In this document: in pieces, positions 25,221 to 33,810 of the stretch
How the letters are laid out: every line of letters starts with the position of its first letter
How positions within the stretch are numbered: the stretch's first letter is position 1
Assembly: GCF_002379085.1 (NCBI RefSeq)
Contig: NZ_NBZW01000014.1
Coordinates: forward strand, 1 to 64,000
DNA: 64,000 bases
From: Polaromonas sp. AET17H-212
GTDB taxonomy: Bacteria; Pseudomonadota; Gammaproteobacteria; Burkholderiales; Burkholderiaceae_C
Reading direction: 5' to 3'
The notes under the pieces: model-generated
What the model was told of the DNA's origin: nothing
The model's input: only the letters and a program-made list of their open reading frames with translations
The model's database searches: none
Position numbers and translations under genes: made by a program

Positions 25221-26543
25221 GAGGGTGTCCCGAATTTTGTGTAAACGGGGCGAGCGTTAAGTCTTGGGCATTCTCTCCTCGAACTGGATGGTAAACCGGG
25301 TCAATGCAGCCTTCCAGTCTCTAAGCGGCATCGTCCATTTCTTGCTGATGTTGGCCAGTGCCAGATAGAACAATTTCAGCAGCGCATCGTCGCTCGGAAA
25401 CGATCCCCGGTTCTTGGTGACCTTGCGCAAGCTCATGTTCACCGACTCGATGGCGTTGGTGGTGTAAATGATGCGCCGTATCTCCGGCGGGTAGTCAAAG
25501 AACGGCGTGATGCGTGCCCAGTTGCTCCTCCAGGACTTCACGATGGTCGGATAGTCGGCACCCCACTTGTCATCGAACTCCTGCAGCCGGATTTGGGCTT
25601 CGTCCACAGTGGCGGCGGCATAGATGGTTTTCAAGTCGGCAGCAATGACCTTGCGCAGTTTCCAGCTCACGTAATTCAGGCTGTGGCGCACCATATGCAC
25701 CAGGCACAGCTGGACGGCCGTCTTGGGATACACGGCCTCAATGGCATCAGGAAAGCCCTTCAAGCCATCCACGCAGGCAATGAAGATGTCCTGTACCCCC
25801 CTGTTCTTAAGCTCAGTCACCACTTGCAGCCAGAACTTGGCGCCCTCGGTCTGGGCAATCCACAGGCCCAAAATCTCCTTCTCACCGGTCATGCTGATGC
25901 CCAGTGCCAGGTACACGGCTTTGGTACGCACGGCCCCTGCGTCACGGGTTTTGACGTGGATGCAGTCCAGGTAGACGATGGGATACAGCGCGTCCAGCGG
26001 TCGGGCCTGCCAGGCTTTGGCCTCATCCATGACAGCATCCGTGACCGATGAGATCAGCGTGGGTGAAACTTCAGCCCCGTACATTTCCTCCAGATGGCTC
26101 TGGATTTCACGCACGGTCATGCCACGGGCATACAGGGACAGGATTTTCTCGTCAAAGCCGCTCCAGCGGGTCTGGTGCTTGGTGACGAGCTGAGGCTCGA
26201 AGCTGCCGTGACGGTCACGGGGGATCTCTATGGGCAACTCGCCAAAATCGCCCTTGAGCGTTTTCTTGCTTTTGCCGTTGCGGGTGTTTCCCGCCGGGTT
26301 GGCAACGCTCTCATTCTTGGCGTGGCCCAGGTGTTCAGCCATCTCGGCTTGAAGGGCTCGCTCCACCAGTTTCTTGGTCAGAAGCTTCAATAAGCCGTTC
26401 TCTCCAATGAGGTCTTCAGGTTTCTTGTAATCAGCCAGCAGGCTGTCGATCAATTCGTTTGTGACGGTCATTTATTTGCATTTCCATTGGAGTGCAGCAG
26501 TTTCCTGCCAATTGACCGTTTACACAAAAGTTCTTACACCCCC
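25221..26543 (-). mobile_element. IS256-family insertion sequence
   Basis: About 1.32-kb element containing one transposase gene (25257-26471). Imperfect inverted repeats of about 28 bp (25221-25248 and 26516-26543) share GGGTGT at the outside and TTTTGTGTAAACGG inside. Both sides are flanked by AAAGGGG (25214-25220 and 26544-26550), a probable target duplication; IS256 members usually give 8 bp, so one base has either diverged or the end is off by one. The element looks complete. Confidence 0.88.
25257..26471 (-). CDS. IS256-family transposase
   Basis: DDE-type transposase of the mutator/IS256 class, 404 residues, full length. The N-terminal DNA-binding half has TRNGKSKKTLKGDFGELPIEIPRD split around GELPIEIPRDR. 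The catalytic acids are likely in VYLDCIHVK (D), IACVDGLKGFPDAI (D) and YTTNAIESVN (E). CLVHMVRH is the conserved C/H region of the family. No frameshift is seen, so the element may still be active. Confidence 0.95.
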   Translation of the reverse strand: MTVTNELIDSLLADYKKPEDLIGENGLLKLLTKKLVERALQAEMAEHLGHAKNESVANPAGNTRNGKSKKTLKGDFGELPIEIPRDRHGSFEPQLVTKHQTRWSGFDEKILSLYARGMTVREIQSHLEEMYGAEVSPTLISSVTDAVMDEAKAWQARPLDALYPIVYLDCIHVKTRDAGAVRTKAVYLALGISMTGEKEILGLWIAQTEGAKFWLQVVTELKNRGVQDIFIACVDGLKGFPDAIEAVYPKTAVQLCLVHMVRHSLNYVSWKLRKVIAADLKTIYAAATVDEAQIRLQEFDDKWGADYPTIVKSWRSNWARITPFFDYPPEIRRIIYTTNAIESVNMSLRKVTKNRGSFPSDDALLKLFYLALANISKKWTMPLRDWKAALTRFTIQFEERMPKT

Positions 26544-27244
26544 AAAGGGGCAATTTCTCTTAGCAAAGTCTCGGTTGCTAGATTTTTCCTCAGCCCGAAC
26601 GCAATGAGAAAATCACTTGCTTTTTTACGGGCTTCAATGTGAGACGAGTTTCGATAGTTAATGCTGTCGTGCACCATCTGACGATTGGTTTCCGCAAGAT
26701 CACTTGCTGACTTCCGCAACTCCTTTAGCTCAGACTCTGCTGCAGTAAGTGCATTGCGCAGACTGTTGACCTCATCCCTTGCCGTCGAGGCTTCAAGTTC
26801 TACAGCAGTAAGCTTTTCCTCATATCTACGGACAAGCGCATTTACTTCATCAACCGTGCGCACTCTGTCCTTCTCAATTTCCTTTACCTCGTTTGCAATC
26901 TCGATTTGACGCTTGCGGTAGAAGCTCACCACCTTCCTAGTGAGGTACGGATAAGCGAACACGTAGAGCAGCGTCGTTAGAGCTGGATAGACGAAGGCAC
27001 TGCCCCAGAACGCATCTGGAGGCATGCACAGTGCATCAGTCAGTAAACACCAATCATTGCTGCGTGGATACAGCTCTGCAATCGCGTCGAACTTCTCAGC
27101 TGAAGTCCCGTCATTGAACAGCACCACAAAGAACTTGTAGTTCCAAGCTGCCCAAGTCAGAAAGAATGCTGAGGTGAGCGGATTTGTGCTGCGCTCATTA
27201 GCGTAAGCGACAAGTGACGCCCACAAGTCCTTGATGGTTTCCAT
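26544..27244 (-). pseudogene. N-terminal part of IS-split gene (membrane coiled-coil protein)
   Basis: Starts at ATG 27244 after a GGGGGAC ribosome site. Residues about 22-45 and 78-100 are hydrophobic (AFFLTWAAWNYKFFVVLF; FVYPALTTLLYVFAYPYL), giving two membrane segments. Residues about 110-200 form a long charged coiled coil. The native frame runs to IAP at residue 233; the IS end then adds L-G-V and a stop at 26534-26536. Joined to 24982-25220 the ancestral protein would have about 310 residues. Function unknown; the shape recalls a membrane-tethered regulator. Confidence 0.8.
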
Positions 27245-27377
27245 GCCGTCCCCCTGAATTTTTTAACATCATAGTCATAGCGTGCCCGCGCAATCCAGCG
27301 CATTCACGTCTGTGCTTCCCGGATCACATAGATATTTCAAGCGACATTAGGTGCTCGTGCCTGTTGGCCGGTGATTG

Positions 27378-27590
27378 TCTGGTGGCAACTTACTTTGTTT
27401 TGCGTCGCCCAAAATAAAATAAGCAAAGAAAAAACGACCTGATGGTCTGGGTCCCTCCGCTTCGCTGCGGGCAACCTGCGGTGCTCGACAAAAGCGGGGT
27501 CTCGCTCGAACTCGCCTTCGGCTCAGACAATCGCGATCCCTGATCCGCTTTTGTCTGCGCTCCTCGGCCCAGCCCGACGGTTGGGGGGCG
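27378..27590. repeat. Island-border repeat block B
   Basis: Second copy of block A (23680-23905), same orientation, diverged, with TGATCCGCTTTTGTC and CCTCGGCCCAGCCCGACGG. The whole gap 27245-27858 between the split gene and gloA consists of this block, a perfect hairpin (27632-27660) and repeat C (27745-27815); I see no gene in it. Confidence 0.75.
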
Positions 27591-27631
27591 AAGACAGAGA
27601 TCCGAATACAGACACCGGGCACCCATCCGGA

Positions 27632-27660
27632 GTGCAGGAAGCGCAAAGCGCTTCCTGCAC
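27632..27660. repeat. Perfect 13-bp-arm hairpin
   Basis: GTGCAGGAAGCGC and GCGCTTCCTGCAC separated by AAA. There is no T-run, so it is not a simple terminator. Lies between block B and repeat C. Confidence 0.85.
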
Positions 27661-27744
27661 GGGAATCCCAACAGACCGCCATGTTTGCACGCGAGCGCAG
27701 CGCACGCGGCCAAATGAGGCTCCCTTCTCTCGCCCAGCGGGGCG

Positions 27745-27815
27745 AGGGAAGGGCGGGGGGTTGGGAGTGGGGAGTTGAAACTACCGTCGCAAAACCAAAC
27801 GGGGACGCAGCGTGA
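27745..27815. repeat. Dispersed repeat C, second copy
   Basis: Shares TGGGAGTGGGGAGTT and GGGGACGCAGCGTGATGCC with the first 72 bp of the window. Lies 44 bp from the end of gloA. Confidence 0.55.
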
Positions 27816-27858
27816 TGCCCGAGTCCAATCGGGCGAGCGTGTGTGGGCGCCGGTGCAA

Positions 27859-28272
27859 TCAGCGCAGACCCGCTCCACCCGTGTCACCCTTGCGCTCAAT
27901 GAGTTCGATCTTGTAGCCATCCGGATCAGTGACAAAAGCAATCACCGTGGTGCCGCCCTTGACCGGCCCGGCTTCGCGCGTCACGTTGCCGCCGGCCGCC
28001 TTGATTTTTTCGCAGGCGGCGTAGGCATCGGGCACGCCCAGTGCGATGTGGCCGTAGGCGGTGCCCATCTCGTAGCTGTCGATGTCCCAGTTCCAGGTCA
28101 GCTCGATTTCGGCCTGGCCCGGGTTGCCGCCCTCGTAGCCGACAAAGGCCAGGCTGTATTTGTATGCCGGATTTTCCGACGTGCGCAGCAGCGTCATGCC
28201 GAGCACCTGGGTGTAGAAATCAATCGAGCGTTGCAGGTTGCCAACGCGCAGCATGGTGTGCAGGAGTCTCAT
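27859..28272 (-). CDS. gloA: Lactoylglutathione lyase (glyoxalase I)
   Basis: Metalloenzyme turning the glutathione-methylglyoxal hemithioacetal into S-lactoylglutathione. The 137-residue sequence shows the VOC-fold motifs [20 protein letters not shown] (metal His near 5), EIELTWNW (Glu near 56), GHIALGV (His near 74) and GYKIELIER (Glu near 123). The ATG at 28272 follows AGGAG-type sequence; the frame extends upstream without a family-like N-terminus. Confidence 0.96.
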   Translation of the reverse strand: MRLLHTMLRVGNLQRSIDFYTQVLGMTLLRTSENPAYKYSLAFVGYEGGNPGQAEIELTWNWDIDSYEMGTAYGHIALGVPDAYAACEKIKAAGGNVTREAGPVKGGTTVIAFVTDPDGYKIELIERKGDTGGAGLR

Positions 28273-28402
28273 CGTGTCTCGCTTCCTTCCTTGTGAACAG
28301 GTGTTGGCATTGTCCGGCAATCCCAAACACCCGGCGCCGCCGCGGACAATGGTCGGCTCCCGGGGCGGCATAATGGCCGGCAATTCATCGCACCCCTTCT
28401 TC

Positions 28403-29149
28403 ATGCCCTTGTCTTGCCCGACCGATCAGCCCCGTGACTGGCTGTGCTCCACCCGCCTGCTCGATCTTGATGATCCCAAACTCCGCATCCAGGCCATGCG
28501 CATCACGCAGCTGGCGACCACGCCAACCCGGAAAGCCGTGGCCGTTCATGACTTCGTCAAGTCGCTGCCTTTTGGCTGCGTGGCCGGTTTCGACCATGTG
28601 CCGGCGGCGGCCGTGCTGAAAGCCGGGCGTGGCGATTGCCACACCAAAGGCACGCTGTTTGTGGCCATGCTGCGATCGGTCGGCGTGCCGGCCCGGCTGC
28701 GTTTCGTGACGCTCTCCAGCGCCTTCCTCAAGGGCATCATCGACGTGCCGCAGAGCACCATCACCCATGCCGTGGCAGAGGTTTACCTCGACGACCGCTG
28801 GATACAGACCGACACCTACGTGACGGACTCCCTGCTGGAGGCGCGGGCCGCGCAGTTGCTGAGCCAGACCGGTGGTCTGGTGGGCTACGGCATCCACGTC
28901 AGGGGCCTGCATTTCTGGGATGGCCGGCATGCTGCGCATGCGCAGTACAGCGTTTCCGACCCGGCCAGCCTGCCGCTGCACGACTGGGGCGTGGCGCACG
29001 ACCCCGAACATTTCTACAGCAGCAAGGCTCATGCGGAGCTGGCGCTCGGCTGGCTGACGCGCGCCAAATGGATGCTCGCCGCCGCGTTGGTGAACCGGCG
29101 GGTGGAGCAGGTCCGCACCCCGTCCAGGCCGGCGGGCCAGCCCGTCTAG
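28403..29149 (+). CDS. Transglutaminase-like domain protein
   Basis: Cytoplasmic 248-residue protein with a transglutaminase-like catalytic triad: Cys in [18 protein letters not shown], His in [11 protein letters not shown], Asp in WIQTDTYV. No membrane segments follow, unlike the larger YebA-type proteins. Substrate is unknown. No clear ribosome site marks the start; 28373 is an alternative ATG adding 10 residues. Divergent from gloA, convergent with the thioesterase. Confidence 0.82.
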   Translation: MPLSCPTDQPRDWLCSTRLLDLDDPKLRIQAMRITQLATTPTRKAVAVHDFVKSLPFGCVAGFDHVPAAAVLKAGRGDCHTKGTLFVAMLRSVGVPARLRFVTLSSAFLKGIIDVPQSTITHAVAEVYLDDRWIQTDTYVTDSLLEARAAQLLSQTGGLVGYGIHVRGLHFWDGRHAAHAQYSVSDPASLPLHDWGVAHDPEHFYSSKAHAELALGWLTRAKWMLAAALVNRRVEQVRTPSRPAGQPV

Positions 29150-29169
29150 CCACGCTTTCCCGTGCGGGG

Positions 29170-29724
29170 TCAGGCCGCTTTAGGCGGCGGCACCTCAAAC
29201 ACCAGGCAGGTGGTGGTGGCGTGGGCATACAGCTTGCCGTCCGGCCCGACGATGCGGGCTTCGGCGGTGGCCATTTGCCGGCCGCAGTGGAGGACCGTCC
29301 CGATGGCCCGCAGCGGCCCGGTTTTGTGCGATGCCGCCCGCACGATGTTGACGCCGAGTTCTGCCGTGGTGTAGGCGCGGCCGGCCGGCATCATGGTGTG
29401 CACTGCGCAGCCCAGCGCCGAGTCCAGCAGTGTGGCGTACCAGCCGCCATGGACAGTTCCCAGCGGGTTGTAGTGCTTGAGCTGAGGTGTGCCCTGGAAC
29501 ACGGCTTTGCCGGGGCCGACCTGCACCAGCGAAAAATCCAGCGTGTCGGCAATGTGCGGAAAGGGCAGCTCACCGGCCAGCATGGCCTGCATGATTTCCA
29601 GCCCGCTCTTGCTGGCCACCATGGCGGGATCGGCCAGGCCCGGTTTGCCGCCACCGGCCAGCATGCGTTCGACGACGGCGCTGCGTTCCTCGTTCCATAA
29701 CGCCAATGTTTCTTCCGGGGTCAT
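29170..29724 (-). CDS. PaaI-family (hotdog) thioesterase
   Basis: 184-residue hotdog-fold protein. The family core HYNPLGTVHGGWYATLLDSALGCAV lies around residues 85-110 (key motif GTVHGG), followed by TTAELGVNIVRAA and GPDGKLYAHATTTCLVF. It probably hydrolyses an acyl-CoA thioester; the chain is unknown. The ATG at 29724 follows AAGGAGAA. Divergent from a MarR gene across only 48 bp, so control by that regulator is likely. Confidence 0.87.
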   Translation of the reverse strand: MTPEETLALWNEERSAVVERMLAGGGKPGLADPAMVASKSGLEIMQAMLAGELPFPHIADTLDFSLVQVGPGKAVFQGTPQLKHYNPLGTVHGGWYATLLDSALGCAVHTMMPAGRAYTTAELGVNIVRAASHKTGPLRAIGTVLHCGRQMATAEARIVGPDGKLYAHATTTCLVFEVPPPKAA

Positions 29725-29745
29725 TGCTTCTCCTTTGATTGCACC

Positions 29746-29766
29746 TGCAACAATTGCAGCTACAAT
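29746..29766. promoter_or_regulatory. Overlapping palindromes between thioesterase and marR genes
   Basis: TGCAA-CAA-TTGCA (29746-29758) and AATTG-N5-CAATT (29752-29766) share sequence in the 48-bp divergent gap. This is a good candidate operator for the MarR protein. Confidence 0.55.
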
Positions 29767-29772
29767 TATCGC

Positions 29773-30258
29773 ATGTCCAGAAAATCCGATGCCGCCACCC
29801 AGGCCGAACTGAAAGCCCTGGGCTGCACCAACCTGAAGCTGCGCCAGCTGATGCGGCGCGTGGCCGCGTATTACGATCTCGAGATGGCGAAGGCGGGCCT
29901 GAAGACCACACAGTATTCGCTGTTGTCCCATGTCGTCAAACTCGGCCCCCTGCGTCCCGGCGAACTTGCGCAAAGCATGAAGGTCAGCGCTTCCACCCTG
30001 ACGCGCAATCTCAAGCCCCTGATCGAGGCCGGCTGGATCGAACTGGCCGCCGGCACCGATGCGCGCAGCCGCAGTGTGGTTATCACAGCGGCAGGCCGTG
30101 CCAAACGCGAGGAGGCCCGCCATCGCTGGAAGGTGGCCCAGGAGGGCCTGAACCAGCTGCTGGGCGCGCAGCGCGTGCTGGCGCTGCATGGCCTGATCAA
30201 TGAGTCGCTGGAACTGCTGTCCCCGATTGCAACCGGATCCGGAGCCGATGATGAATAA
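29773..30258 (+). CDS. MarR family regulator
   Basis: 161-residue winged-helix regulator. It has the MarR order: N-terminal dimer helices (LRQLMRRVAAYYDLEMAKAG), the HTH at LRPGELAQSMKVSASTLTRNLKPLIEAGW split around VSASTLTRNL, and the wing with DARSRSVVITAAGRAKREEA. It is divergent from the thioesterase and overlaps the following MFS gene by 8 bp, so both are probable targets. Confidence 0.92.
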   Translation: MSRKSDAATQAELKALGCTNLKLRQLMRRVAAYYDLEMAKAGLKTTQYSLLSHVVKLGPLRPGELAQSMKVSASTLTRNLKPLIEAGWIELAAGTDARSRSVVITAAGRAKREEARHRWKVAQEGLNQLLGAQRVLALHGLINESLELLSPIATGSGADDE

Positions 30259-31513
30259 GCCTTTCTCTTCTTCCTCTTCCTCGTCGTCTGCCCGGCGGCA
30301 TGTCGCGCTCTGGCTGGTGCTGCTGGCCGCGGCCGGCACCTTTGCGCTGACCATGGGTGTGCGCCAGACCATGGGCCTGTTCCTGTCGGCGCTCAATACC
30401 TCAACCGCGCTGGGCATCGGCAGCATCAGCCTGGCTTTCGCCTTCGGCCAGTTGTGGTGGGGGTTGACCCAGCCTTTTGCCGGCGCCGTGGCCGACCGCA
30501 TCGGCACCGGCCGCGTGATCTTCCTGGGCGTGTTGCTGGTGGCCACAGGCACCATCCTCACGCCGCTGATGACCAGCACGGCGGGCCTGATTTTTGCCAT
30601 CGGCGTGCTCGCCGCGGGTGGTGCTGGCATGGCCGGCCCGTCGGTGCTGATGGCGGCAACCGCACGCCTGGTGCCGCTGGAAAAACGCGGCTTCGCCAGC
30701 GGCATCGTCAATGCGGGGGGCTCTTTCGGCCAGTTCGCGATGGCGCCGATCGCGATTGGCCTGACGGCGGCCGTCGGCTGGGCCAACGCGATGCAGTGGC
30801 TGGGTGTGCTGATCTTGCTGGCGCTGCCGGCGGTGTGGGTGCTCCAGGGCAACTCGAAGGCCCTGGCGGCGCAGGCCGCGGCGGCCTCCGGCAAGAAAGC
30901 GCTGAGCGCCCGCCAGGCGATTCGCCAGGCGCTGGCCACGCCCAGTTACCGCTACCTGAGCCTGGGGTTTTTCGTTTGCGGATTCCACGTTGCGTTTCTG
31001 GCCACGCATTTGCCGGGTGTGGTGGCCGCCTGCGGCCTGCCGCCGGAGATCGGCGGCTGGGCGCTGGCCATGATCGGCCTGTTCAACATCGTCGGCAGCC
31101 TGGCCATGGGCTGGGCCGTGGGCCGCTGGCGCATGAAGTCGCTGCTGGCGCTGCTGTATGCGACGCGTGGCATCGCGGTGCTGGTCTTTCTGCTGGCGCC
31201 GAAAACACCGGCCGTGATGCTGGTGTTCGCCGCCGTCATGGGCGTGACCTTTCTCTCGACGGTGCCACCAACGGCGGGTCTGGTGGCCAAGATGTTCGGT
31301 ACGGCCAACATGGCCATGCTGTTCGGCATCGTGATGCTGGCGCACCAGATCGGTGGTTTTTTCGGCGCCTTCCTCGGCGGTTATGTGTTCCAGGCGACCG
31401 GCAGCTACGACTGGGTCTGGTACATCGACATCGTGCTGGCCGCGGGGGCCGCACTCGTGAACCTGCCGATCCGCGAGGCCGTGCTGCCGCGTCAAGCGAA
31501 GGCCGCAGCATGA
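30251..31513 (+). CDS. MFS transporter
   Basis: 420-residue permease with about 12 hydrophobic segments. FGQLWWGLTQPFAGAVADRI and VLLVATGTI mark the first half, and a second ADR-like loop gives an MFS pattern resembling oxalate/formate-type or CynX-like carriers. Substrate unknown. A serine run (SSSSSSSS) lies in the N-terminus. Of two adjacent ATGs (30248, 30251), the second has better spacing from GGAG. It overlaps the marR stop, so the two form one unit. Confidence 0.88.
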   Translation: MNKPFSSSSSSSSARRHVALWLVLLAAAGTFALTMGVRQTMGLFLSALNTSTALGIGSISLAFAFGQLWWGLTQPFAGAVADRIGTGRVIFLGVLLVATGTILTPLMTSTAGLIFAIGVLAAGGAGMAGPSVLMAATARLVPLEKRGFASGIVNAGGSFGQFAMAPIAIGLTAAVGWANAMQWLGVLILLALPAVWVLQGNSKALAAQAAAASGKKALSARQAIRQALATPSYRYLSLGFFVCGFHVAFLATHLPGVVAACGLPPEIGGWALAMIGLFNIVGSLAMGWAVGRWRMKSLLALLYATRGIAVLVFLLAPKTPAVMLVFAAVMGVTFLSTVPPTAGLVAKMFGTANMAMLFGIVMLAHQIGGFFGAFLGGYVFQATGSYDWVWYIDIVLAAGAALVNLPIREAVLPRQAKAAA

Positions 31514-31555
31514 GATTGCTCCAGGTTCCGTGTGTGGCGCACGGTATTTTCAAGT

Positions 31556-31644
31556 TGGGGCCGCGGATCTGGCTTTGCCAGTCCGCAGGCGCAGCGGCCC
31601 CCTCGGGGGGCAGAGAGTTACACGGAGTGAACGAACGTGGGGGC
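31556..31644. repeat. REP-like repeat, copy 3
   Basis: Same orientation as 6089-6178: GGGGCCGCGGATCTGGCTTT at the left, GAGTGAACGAACGTGGGGGC at the right. The GTG of its right end is the apparent start codon of the MATE gene (31637). Confidence 0.88.
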
Positions 31645-33049
31645 TGATCTCGACCCGCGCACGCGGCTGCTGCTCGAAGCGCCGATTGCCCCGACCCTGC
31701 TGCGCCTGGCCGCACCCAATGTGCTGGTCATGCTGGCGCAGGCCGGTGTCGGGCTGATTGAAACCTACTTCGTCGGCAAACTCGGCACCGACGCGCTGGC
31801 CGGCATGGCCCTGGTGTTTCCGGTGGTGATGCTGATGCAGATGACCTCGGCCGGTGCCATGGGTGGCGGCATTGCCTCGGCCATCGCGCGGGCACTCGGG
31901 GCGCGCCGGCGCGACGATGCCGATGCGCTGGTACTCCACGCGCTGGTCATCGCTGCGGTGTTTGCGCTGCTGTTCACGGTCGCGGTGCTGGGCGGCGGGC
32001 GCTGGCTGTATGCCCGCATGGGCGGCACCGGCGGCGCGCTGGAGGCGGCCATGGTGTATTCCAACTGGGTGTTTGCCGGCGCGGTGCTGGTGTGGCTGTT
32101 CAACACGCTGTCGGCGGTGATTCGCGGCACCGGCAACATGGCGGTGCCGGCCAATGTCACGGTGCTGGGTGCGCTGGTGCTGCTGCCGCTGTCGCCCCTG
32201 CTGATTTTCGGCTGGGGCCCGCTGCCCGCGCTGGGCATCGCCGGTGGCGCCATTGCGCTGCTGGCCTACTACCTGGTGGGCAGCCTGGTGCTGGCGGCTT
32301 ATTTGTGGTCGCCCAAAAGCCTGCTGCGCCCCTCGCTCGCTCGCATCCGGTTTCGCTGGATTTTGTTCAAGGACATCCTGCGTGTCGGCCTGGTCGGCAC
32401 GGTGTCCACGGTCGCCACCAACCTGGCCATCGGCATCACCACCGCGCTGGTCGGCGGCTTCGGCACCGCGGCGATCGCCGGTTACGGCACGGCGTCGCGG
32501 CTGGAGTATCTGCTGGTGCCGCTGGTGTTCGGTTTCGGTGCCCCGCTGGTCGCCATGGTCGGCACCTGCATGGGCGCCGGCCAGCGTGAGCGCGCGCTGC
32601 ACGCCACCTGGATAGGCGCGGGCATGGCCTTCCTGATGACCGAAGCCATCGGCCTGTGGGCCGCGGCGTTTCCGAGGGCCTGGCTGTCGCTGTTCAACAG
32701 CGACCCGGCCATGATCGAAGCCGGCAGCGCCTACCTGCGGGTGGTGGGGCCGGTCTACGGCTTCTTCGGCCTCGGCCTGGCGCTGTACTTTGCGTCGCAG
32801 GGGGCGGGACGGCTGCTCTGGCCGGTGCTCGGCAACCTGGCGCGGCTGGCGGTGGCCCTTGCCGGCGGCTGGTTGGCGCTGCGCTGGGGCGGCGGCCTGG
32901 CCGGCGTTTTCCTGGCGCAGGCGGTGGCACTGGTGCTCTACGGCGTGCTCAACGCCTGGGCGGTGGCTGGCGGCGCCTGGTTTGGCGGCATCGGCTGGCC
33001 GCGCAGCACGGCGGGCTTGCTGAAAAGAATGCCACGCGCCGGGGCTTGA
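31637..33049 (+). CDS. MATE family efflux transporter
   Basis: 470-residue protein with about 12 membrane segments and the MATE pattern: LAAPNVLVMLAQAGVGLIETYFVGKLGTDALAG shown by key parts VLVMLAQAGVGLIETYFVG and the second-half repeat FGTAAIAGYGTASRLEYLLVP. Members export cationic drugs or toxins using Na+ or H+. The only start that keeps the N-terminal helix is GTG 31637, which lies in a REP-like repeat with no clear ribosome site. Follows an MFS gene 123 bp upstream. Confidence 0.9.
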   Translation: MGADLDPRTRLLLEAPIAPTLLRLAAPNVLVMLAQAGVGLIETYFVGKLGTDALAGMALVFPVVMLMQMTSAGAMGGGIASAIARALGARRRDDADALVLHALVIAAVFALLFTVAVLGGGRWLYARMGGTGGALEAAMVYSNWVFAGAVLVWLFNTLSAVIRGTGNMAVPANVTVLGALVLLPLSPLLIFGWGPLPALGIAGGAIALLAYYLVGSLVLAAYLWSPKSLLRPSLARIRFRWILFKDILRVGLVGTVSTVATNLAIGITTALVGGFGTAAIAGYGTASRLEYLLVPLVFGFGAPLVAMVGTCMGAGQRERALHATWIGAGMAFLMTEAIGLWAAAFPRAWLSLFNSDPAMIEAGSAYLRVVGPVYGFFGLGLALYFASQGAGRLLWPVLGNLARLAVALAGGWLALRWGGGLAGVFLAQAVALVLYGVLNAWAVAGGAWFGGIGWPRSTAGLLKRMPRAGA

Positions 33050-33090
33050 AGCAAAAAATGCCTCCAGCCCAGTAACCACGGGCGAAAGCA

Positions 33091-33107
33091 GCTATGTATT
33101 CTGTAGC
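33091..33107. repeat. 17-bp palindrome between MATE gene and tag
   Basis: GCTAT-GTATTCT-GTAGC, in the convergent gap. Member of the dispersed family. Confidence 0.7.
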
Positions 33108-33122
33108 AGATGGCTGCAGCCT

Positions 33123-33767
33123 TCAAGCCGGTGGCGTGAAGGCCGCACGGGCTGCCAGCGCCTGCGCGCGGCTGGCGCAACCTTCGAGGTGGTCGTTGAC
33201 GAGGCCCATGGCCTGCATGAAGGCGTACATCGTGGTCGGCCCGACAAAGGTCCAACCGCGTTTCTTCAGGTCCTTGGACAGGGCTGTCGAGGCAGGGGAG
33301 CTGGGCATGGCCCGCGCGGTCTCCAGCGTGATGCGCTCGGGCCGGCTCGCAGCGTCGGGTTCCAGCCGCCAGGCATAGGCGGCCAGCGAGCCGAACTCGC
33401 GGCGCAGTTCCAGGACACGCCCCGCGTTGTTGATGGCCGAGGCGATCTTGCCCGCGTGCCGCACGATGCCGGCATCGCCGAGCAGGCGCCGGACATCGGC
33501 GGCATCAAAACACGCCAGCTGCTCGGCATCGAAGTTGGCGAACGCGCTGCGAAAGGCTTCGCGCTTGTTCAGGATGGTCAGCCAGCTCAGGCCGGCCTGG
33601 AAACCTTCCAGGCAGATCTTTTCAAACAGCCGGCGTTCATCGGCGACCGGAAAGCCCCATTCGGTGTCGTGGTAGTGGCGGTACAGCGGCGTGGCCTGGC
33701 ACCACGTGCAGCGCGTGCAGGAGGTTTCATCGGTAAACAGGCCAGGGGCGGGGGCATCAGCGGGCAT
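33123..33767 (-). CDS. tag: DNA-3-methyladenine glycosylase I
   Basis: Base-excision repair enzyme removing 3-methyladenine. The 214-residue sequence shows the Tag signature: zinc-binding CTRCTWC near residue 17, YHDTEWGFPV, FEKICLEGFQAGLSWLTIL (WL pocket), and the C-terminal WTFVGPTTMYAFMQAMGLVNDH with a zinc His/Cys near the end (HLEGC). Helix-hairpin-helix-related fold. Length is normal. Confidence 0.95.
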   Translation of the reverse strand: MPADAPAPGLFTDETSCTRCTWCQATPLYRHYHDTEWGFPVADERRLFEKICLEGFQAGLSWLTILNKREAFRSAFANFDAEQLACFDAADVRRLLGDAGIVRHAGKIASAINNAGRVLELRREFGSLAAYAWRLEPDAASRPERITLETARAMPSSPASTALSKDLKKRGWTFVGPTTMYAFMQAMGLVNDHLEGCASRAQALAARAAFTPPA

Positions 33768-33810
33768 TGGTCATCCAGTGGTCAGGCCCGGCAGGGCGTC
33801 GTTGTTCCAT

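Noticed and set aside
23546-27858. Integron or prophage
   Set aside because: No integrase, attC-like array, phage gene or tRNA attachment site was seen; only an IS and repeats.
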